From NCBI RefSeq assembly GCF_916619195.1, contig NZ_CAKAKL010000005.1:124001-188000 (forward strand): 64,000 nt of DNA, given 5' to 3'. Shown here piece by piece: positions 58,985 to 64,000 of the stretch. This DNA is from Inquilinus sp. Marseille-Q2685 (GTDB lineage Bacteria > Pseudomonadota > Alphaproteobacteria > DSM-16000 > Inquilinaceae). Under the pieces are notes generated by a model. That model did not search any database, had not been told where the DNA came from, and worked only from the letters and a program-made list of their open reading frames with translations. Position 1 is the first letter of the stretch. The number at the start of each line of letters is the position of its first letter. Position numbers and translations under genes: made by a program.

Positions 58985-59254
58985 TCAGCGACGCAGGCCG
59001 AGACGCTTGACGATGTCCTCGTAGCGCGCGGCGTTCTTGCGCTTGAGATAGTCGAGCAGGCGGCGGCGGCGGCCGACCATGATCAGAAGACCCCGGCGGC
59101 TGTGGAAGTCCTTCGAGTGGGTCTTCAGGTGTTCGGTCAGGTTGGCGATGCGCTCGGACAGGATCGCGACCTGCACCTCCGGCGAACCGGTGTCCCCGGC
59201 CTTGGGGGCGTAGGTGCCAATGACTTCCTGCTTGCGCTCCGGCGTAATCGACAT
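58985..59254 (-). CDS. rpsO: 30S ribosomal protein S15
   Basis: An 89-residue protein, the standard length. [51 protein letters not shown] is the S15 signature. It binds 16S rRNA in the platform. It lies 14 bases after truB in the pnp-rpsO-truB order. Confidence 0.98.
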   Translation of the reverse strand: MSITPERKQEVIGTYAPKAGDTGSPEVQVAILSERIANLTEHLKTHSKDFHSRRGLLIMVGRRRRLLDYLKRKNAARYEDIVKRLGLRR

Positions 59255-59268
59255 CGTGGTCTCCTGAA

Positions 59269-60225
59269 TCAGAGGTTGAGGATGCGCACCGGCCGGATCT
59301 CGCCGCCGTCGATGCGGGCCAGGGCCACGGGGGCGTCCCCGCAGATGGCCAGAACGATGGCGTCCGGGTTGTCCGGATCGAGATCGAGGGCGGCGATCCG
59401 CTCCCGATCCGAGCGCCGTAGCAGCGCGACCGACTGGCCGTGCCGCATCCGTTGCGCTTCGGCTTCCGTCAGGGCCACCGCCGGGATGTCGTCCAGCGGG
59501 GTCTCGACCGGAAGCAGAATGCCGTCGAGGGCCGATTGCTCGGCCCCCGGCTGCTTGGCTAGCGCGTCGATATGCTCCAAGCGAACCGCGTCGTCAAGGC
59601 CGAAGGGACCGACTCGCGTGCGGCGCAATGCGACGATGTGTCCCACCGTGCCGAGCGCAAGGGCGATGTCGCGGGCCAAGCCGCGCATATAGGCGCCCTT
59701 GCCGGACTGCACGTCGAAGGTGGCGTGGTCGCGGTCCGGGATCTCGGCCAGGCTCAGGTCGTCGATCCGGATCAGCCGCGGCGCCAGCTGCACCGCCTCG
59801 CCCGCGCGGGCCAGGTCGTAGGAGCGCTCGCCGTCGACCTTGATGGCGGAGAAGGCCGGCGGCACCTGTCTGATCTCGCCGACGAAGCGCGGCACCACCG
59901 CGGCGATGGCGCCGGGTTCGGGGCGGACGTCGCTGGTCGCGGTGATCCGGCCCTCGGCGTCGTCGGTGTCGCGCGCCTCGCCCCAGCGCACGGTGAAGCG
60001 GTAGGTCTTCTCGCCGTCCATGGCGTAGGGCACGGTCTTGGTCGCCTCGCCCAGCGCGATCGGCAGGATGCCGCTGGCCAGCGGGTCCAGCGTGCCGGCG
60101 TGGCCCGCCTTCTCGGCGTCGAAGATCCGGCGGATGCGGCCGACCACCTGGGTCGAGGTGACGCCGACCGGCTTGTCGACCACCACCCAGCCATGGACCG
60201 GGCGGCCGCGCTTCCTACGCGCCAT
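59269..60225 (-). CDS. truB: tRNA pseudouridine-55 synthase
   Basis: A 318-residue enzyme. [23 protein letters not shown] holds the catalytic Asp47; VDKPVGVTS opens the protein and a C-terminal PUA-like tail follows. It makes Psi55 in tRNAs. The start overlaps the rbfA stop by 11 bases. Confidence 0.96.
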   Translation of the reverse strand: MARRKRGRPVHGWVVVDKPVGVTSTQVVGRIRRIFDAEKAGHAGTLDPLASGILPIALGEATKTVPYAMDGEKTYRFTVRWGEARDTDDAEGRITATSDVRPEPGAIAAVVPRFVGEIRQVPPAFSAIKVDGERSYDLARAGEAVQLAPRLIRIDDLSLAEIPDRDHATFDVQSGKGAYMRGLARDIALALGTVGHIVALRRTRVGPFGLDDAVRLEHIDALAKQPGAEQSALDGILLPVETPLDDIPAVALTEAEAQRMRHGQSVALLRRSDRERIAALDLDPDNPDAIVLAICGDAPVALARIDGGEIRPVRILNL

Positions 60226-60631
60226 CTTCGTCGTCCGAGTCCTTGTCTTCGGCCAGGTCGCGGGCGACCGCGTCCTGGTGCATCAGGGTGTTGATCTTCT
60301 GCGCGTAGTCGAAGCTGGTGTCGGCCTGGAAGCTCAGCTGCGGCGTGTAGCGCAGCCGCACCGCCCGGGCCACCTGGCCGCGCAGGAACGGCGCGGCGCG
60401 GCGCAGCGCCGGCAGCACCGTGTCCATCCCGGCGCCGTTCAGCGTGGTGACGAAGACGGTGGCGTGCTTCATGTCCGGGCTCGGCCGGACCTCGGAGACG
60501 GTGATCGACACGCCGGCCAGGTCCGGGTCGTGCAGCTCATCGCGCATCAGGATCGCGGCCAGGGCGTGGCGCAGCTCCTCGCCGACGCGCAGCTGGCGTT
60601 GGCTCGGGCCGTTGGCAGGGGTGTGTCGCAT
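60215..60631 (-). CDS. rbfA: Ribosome-binding factor A
   Basis: A 138-residue KH-like protein. RQLRVGEELRHALAAILMRDELHDPDL and ITVSEVRPSPDMKHATVFVT are conserved; the tail is acidic. It assists maturation of the 30S subunit 5' end and cold adaptation. Overlaps truB downstream. Confidence 0.95.
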   Translation of the reverse strand: MRHTPANGPSQRQLRVGEELRHALAAILMRDELHDPDLAGVSITVSEVRPSPDMKHATVFVTTLNGAGMDTVLPALRRAAPFLRGQVARAVRLRYTPQLSFQADTSFDYAQKINTLMHQDAVARDLAEDKDSDDEDGA

Positions 60632-60746
60632 GGTCTGTACTCGAAACGGCGCCGGTCCGGCGGGCGGGGAGGCCGCCCGGCCGGACCGGGGAAGGAACTG
60701 CCGTCGGGCCGAAGCCCGGCGGCGCTGGGGCAGGAGGGACCGGGCG

Positions 60747-63440
60747 TTAGAGCGCGCGGACCTCCTCGACCAGCTCGAAGCACTCGATGACGTCGCCGGC
60801 GCGGATGTCGTCGTAGTTCTCGAAGGCCATGCCGCATTCGTAGCCCTCGCGCACCTCGCGGACCTCGTCCTTGAAGCGCTTCAGGGTCTTCAGCGTGCCC
60901 TCGTGGATCACGACGTTGTCGCGCAGCAGGCGGACGCCGGCGCCGCGCTTGACCACGCCGTTGGTGACCATGCAGCCGGCGACCTTGCCGACCTTGGTGA
61001 TGTTGAACACCTCGCGGATCTCGGCGTTGCCGATGTAGTTCTCGCGCATCTTCGGCGCCAGCAGGCCGGTCAGGGCCGCCTTCACGTCGTCGATCACGTT
61101 GTAGATGATCGAGTAGTAGCGGATCTCCACACCGTCGCGCTTGGCCATCTCCCGCGCCTGCGGGTTGGCGCGGACGTTGAAGCCGATCAGCATGGCGCCG
61201 GTCGAGGCGGCGAGGGTGACGTCGCTCTCGGTGATGGCGCCGACCGCGGAGTGCAGCACCCGCACCTTCACCTCGACATTGTCGCCTGCGGCCTTCTCCA
61301 GCGACCCGGCGATGGCTTCGACCGAGCCCTGCACGTCGCCCTTGATGATGACCGGCAGCTCCTTCGCCTCGCCCTCGCGGATCTTCTCGAACATCTGCTC
61401 GAGCGAGCCGCGCGCGGTGGCGACATGGGAGGCCTCGCGCCGCTTGCGGTTGCGGAACTCGGTGATCTCGCGGGCCCGGGCCTCGCTGTCGACGACCACG
61501 AAGTCGTCGCCGGCGAGCGGCGTGCCGTTGAGGCCGAGCACTTCGACCGGCTGGGCCGGGCCTGCCGACTTCAGGGTCTGGCCGCGGTCGTCGAGCAGGG
61601 CGCGCACGCGGCCCCATTCGCCGCCGGTGACGAAGATGTCGCCGACCTTCAGCGTGCCGCGCTGGACCAGGACGGTCGCGACCGAGCCGCGGCCGCGCTC
61701 CAGCTTGGCCTCGACGACGGTGCCTTCCGCCGGGCGGTTCGGGTTGGCCTTGAGGTCCAGCACCTCCGCCTGCAGCAGGATCGCCTCGACCAGCTTGTCC
61801 AGGCCCTGGCCGGTCTTGGCCGAGACCGGGACGTCGAGCGTCTCGCCGCCCATCTCCTCGACCACGATCTCGTGCTGCAGCAACTCGGTGCGCACGCGCT
61901 CCGGCTTGGCGTCCGGCAGATCGATCTTGTTGATGGCGACGATGATCGGCACCTCCGCCGCGCGGGCGTGGCGGATCGCCTCGATCGTCTGCGGCATGAC
62001 GCCGTCATTGGCGGCCACCACCAGCACGACGATGTCGGTGGTGTTGGCGCCGCGGGCCCGCATCTCGGTGAAGGCGGCGTGGCCCGGCGTGTCGATGAAG
62101 GTCACGCGGTCGCCCGACTCCACCTGCACCTGATAGGCGCCGATGTGCTGGGTGATGCCGCCGGCCTCGCCGGACACGACATTGGTGTGGCGCAGCGCGT
62201 CGAGCAGCGAGGTCTTGCCGTGGTCGACATGGCCCATGATGGTGACGACCGGGGGCCGCGGCTGCAGCTCCTCCGCCGTATCCTCCTCGCCGCGCAGGCC
62301 GATCTCGACGTCGGATTCGGCGACGCGCTTCACCTTGTGGCCGAACTCCGCCACCACCAGCTCGGCGGTGTCGGCGTCGATCGACTGGGTGATGGTGGCC
62401 ATCACGCCCATGCGCATCAGCGTCTTGACCACGTCGCCGCCGCGCTCGGCCATGCGGTTGGCCAGCTCCTGCACGGTGATGACCTCGGGGATGATCACCT
62501 CGCGGGCGATCTTCTCCTGGTTCTGGCTCTGCATCGCCAAGCGCTCGCGCTCGCGGGCCCGGCGCATCGCCGCCAGGCTGCGGCCGCGGATCTCGCTGCC
62601 GTCGTCGCTCAGCGCCTGGACCACGGTCATCTTGCCGGACCGGCGCTTCGGCTCGGACTTGCCGGCACCGGGGGCGCGCTTGGCCGGGCCGGGGACCGGG
62701 CCGCGGCCCGGCAGGGCGCCACGGCCGGGCGCACCGCGCCCGCCGCCGCCGCGACGGCGGCCGTCATCCTCGTCGTCGGCCGTGGCCGGGACGCCGCGCA
62801 GGCCGGCCGGCTCGGCCGGGGCCCGGGCCGCGGCGGCCTGGCCGGAGCGATCGGCGACCGCCTTGCGGCGGGCGTCCTCGGCGGCGCGCTCCGCGTCGCG
62901 GCGCTTCTGCTCTTCCTCGAGCAGGAAACGCTCCTCCTCGGCCTTGCGCTTGGCCTCGCTCTCGATCGCGGCCAGCTCCTCCAGCTCGCGCCGGCGCAGC
63001 GCCTCGGGGTCGAGCGGCGCGGCCGGCTCCGGCGCAGTCTCGACGGCCTCGGGTTCCGGCGCCGGTTCGGGCTCGGCCGGCTCCGGCAGATGCCGGCGGG
63101 CCTCCTCCTCGCGCAGGGCGACCTGCAGGGCGCGCTGCCGCGCTTCGCGCTCGGCCTGCGAGAGCACCCGTCCGCCCAGCATGCCGCCGCCGCCCCCGCG
63201 GGCGCTGCGGCCGGGCTGGCCCTCGGCCGCCCGCCTTGCAGCCGCGCCGCCATCGGCAAGGGCCGTGTTGGTGCCGCCGCGCTGGCGCTTGACCTCGACG
63301 GTCACCGCCTTGGAGCGGCCGTGGCTGAACTGCTGGCGCACCTGGCCTGATGAATCGGCCGGCTTCCCACCGAGGGTGAGCTTGGGCTTCGCACTGCCCA
63401 GCGACAGCGTCTTGCGATCCTGTTCCTTGCTATCCGTCAT
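60747..63440 (-). CDS. infB: Translation initiation factor IF-2
   Basis: An 897-residue GTPase. The N-terminal 320 residues are low-complexity, Ala/Arg/Glu-rich, with an IF2-associated start ([14 protein letters not shown]). The G domain starts near residue 400 with [29 protein letters not shown] and NKIDLP follow, then the initiator-tRNA-binding C2 domain. It brings fMet-tRNA to the 30S subunit. Member of the rimP-nusA-infB operon. Confidence 0.97.
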   Translation of the reverse strand: MTDSKEQDRKTLSLGSAKPKLTLGGKPADSSGQVRQQFSHGRSKAVTVEVKRQRGGTNTALADGGAAARRAAEGQPGRSARGGGGGMLGGRVLSQAEREARQRALQVALREEEARRHLPEPAEPEPAPEPEAVETAPEPAAPLDPEALRRRELEELAAIESEAKRKAEEERFLLEEEQKRRDAERAAEDARRKAVADRSGQAAAARAPAEPAGLRGVPATADDEDDGRRRGGGGRGAPGRGALPGRGPVPGPAKRAPGAGKSEPKRRSGKMTVVQALSDDGSEIRGRSLAAMRRARERERLAMQSQNQEKIAREVIIPEVITVQELANRMAERGGDVVKTLMRMGVMATITQSIDADTAELVVAEFGHKVKRVAESDVEIGLRGEEDTAEELQPRPPVVTIMGHVDHGKTSLLDALRHTNVVSGEAGGITQHIGAYQVQVESGDRVTFIDTPGHAAFTEMRARGANTTDIVVLVVAANDGVMPQTIEAIRHARAAEVPIIVAINKIDLPDAKPERVRTELLQHEIVVEEMGGETLDVPVSAKTGQGLDKLVEAILLQAEVLDLKANPNRPAEGTVVEAKLERGRGSVATVLVQRGTLKVGDIFVTGGEWGRVRALLDDRGQTLKSAGPAQPVEVLGLNGTPLAGDDFVVVDSEARAREITEFRNRKRREASHVATARGSLEQMFEKIREGEAKELPVIIKGDVQGSVEAIAGSLEKAAGDNVEVKVRVLHSAVGAITESDVTLAASTGAMLIGFNVRANPQAREMAKRDGVEIRYYSIIYNVIDDVKAALTGLLAPKMRENYIGNAEIREVFNITKVGKVAGCMVTNGVVKRGAGVRLLRDNVVIHEGTLKTLKRFKDEVREVREGYECGMAFENYDDIRAGDVIECFELVEEVRAL

Positions 63441-63461
63441 ATCGTCCAGCGTGATCCGCCG

Positions 63462-64000
63462 CTATCCCTGCACAGAGAAGGCCGGCGCGGCACCCGATGC
63501 CCCGTCGACCACACCACGTCCAGCCGGTCCGACCCGGTCGGCTCGACCACGAATTCCGTCCAGCCGTGCCGCTTCCGCGACCAGCCGCTCCGCCAGCCCG
63601 CCGCGAGCGATCGCAGCGTGTACCATGCGGTCCCGGGCAAAGGCCATCCCGAGCGCGTCGGCGGAGAAGATCTCCACGAGTGCCGGCGCCGGCCGGACCG
63701 CGGCGGCCAAAGCCGCCAGCTTGGCTCGACCATCCGCCGCACCGTCCGATGCCGCCAGCAGCACCGCGGCGCGGCCCTCGGCCAGCCACGCATGCACTTT
63801 CTCATATCCGGCCACCGCCTGTCCCGCCCGGCGTGCCATCCCGATGAGATCGATGCAGCTCTTGTGCAAGAGCGCTTCGACCCGATCGACCAGGTCGTCC
63901 GGGGCGCGGACCGGCCGGCGCGCCGCCTTGGCGAACAGGCCCTTGGCCTGGGCCCGAAGCATGGCCTCGCGCTCGGCGCTCACCCACAGGCCACGGCCCG
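63462..64000 (-). CDS. YlxR/DUF448 plus L7Ae-like RNA-binding protein, 5' end missing
   Basis: The gene runs off the right edge: the frame continues upstream as [26 protein letters not shown], the C-terminal half of the DUF448 domain. A second part, [24 protein letters not shown], looks L7Ae-like. This two-domain RNA-binding protein sits between nusA and infB in Alphaproteobacteria. Its exact role is unsettled. It lies 21 bases upstream of infB. Confidence 0.88.
   Translation of the reverse strand, partial: GRGLWVSAEREAMLRAQAKGLFAKAARRPVRAPDDLVDRVEALLHKSCIDLIGMARRAGQAVAGYEKVHAWLAEGRAAVLLAASDGAADGRAKLAALAAAVRPAPALVEIFSADALGMAFARDRMVHAAIARGGLAERLVAEAARLDGIRGRADRVGPAGRGVVDGASGAAPAFSVQG

Overview
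The window is a GC-rich (roughly 70%) alphaproteobacterial chromosome segment. The gene orders lptE-holA, parB-parA-rsmG-mnmG-mnmE, rho-hemJ-hemH-hemE, maf-aroE-coaE-dnaQ, secB-fxsA-timA, hslUV-his and pnp-rpsO-truB-rbfA-infB are typical of Alphaproteobacteria. The overall flavour is Rhodospirillales (Azospirillum/Inquilinus-like), but that is inference from gene content only. No phage, IS element, CRISPR array, rRNA or tRNA gene was recognised.

Layout. 0-8 kb: end of leuS, lptE, holA, then the convergent partition/tRNA-modification block parB, parA, rsmG, mnmG and mnmE. Four parS sites lie in or beside these genes, and a small secreted protein resembling only the SecD P1-head domain sits between mnmG and mnmE. 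8-19.8 kb: an accessory stretch between mnmE and rho, holding a DUF6489 protein, a DUF255 thioredoxin-like protein, an alkyltransferase, a dienelactone hydrolase, a quinone reductase, a copper radical oxidase interrupted by eight 53-residue repeats, and a TetR-controlled EmrAB-type efflux pair. 19.8-31.2 kb: rho and the haem genes on the minus strand, then an intergenic region next to hemE that looks like the chromosome origin, then a rightward train (ppsR, maf, aroE, coaE, dnaQ, a P-loop kinase), secB/fxsA, timA and smr. 31-35.6 kb: LysR/azoreductase pair, a secreted phytase-like protein and an MBL hydrolase. 35.7-43.9 kb: hslUV, then hisB-hisH-GNAT-hisA-hisF-hisE, a HIT protein and a coupled membrane adenylate cyclase. 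43.9-56.5 kb: mixed accessory genes (Tat-exported flavoprotein, DMT exporter with LysR, MltB-type transglycosylase, an unrecognised helical protein, persulfide-dioxygenase-like MBL protein, aldo/keto reductase, AraC, IorAB-type molybdenum hydroxylase). 56.6-64 kb: the pnp-rpsO-truB-rbfA-infB-ylxR operon, running off the right edge.

How it fits together. The segment is origin-proximal: a perfect DnaA box plus weaker ones beside hemE, parABS about 16-22 kb away, and mainly diverging transcription of the core genes around 24 kb. Housekeeping genes are packed into translationally coupled runs (ATGA, GTGA and TGATG overlaps). The accessory islands carry their own local regulators, several with visible operators: two TetR dyads, an AraC-type 21-bp tandem repeat and a LysR dyad over the start codon. 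A family of 78-90 bp palindromes marks gene 3' ends, mostly between convergent genes. The most unusual item is the copper radical oxidase at 12.8-15.7 kb, whose catalytic Cys and Tyr are separated by a 424-residue repeat insert with two-repeat periodicity.
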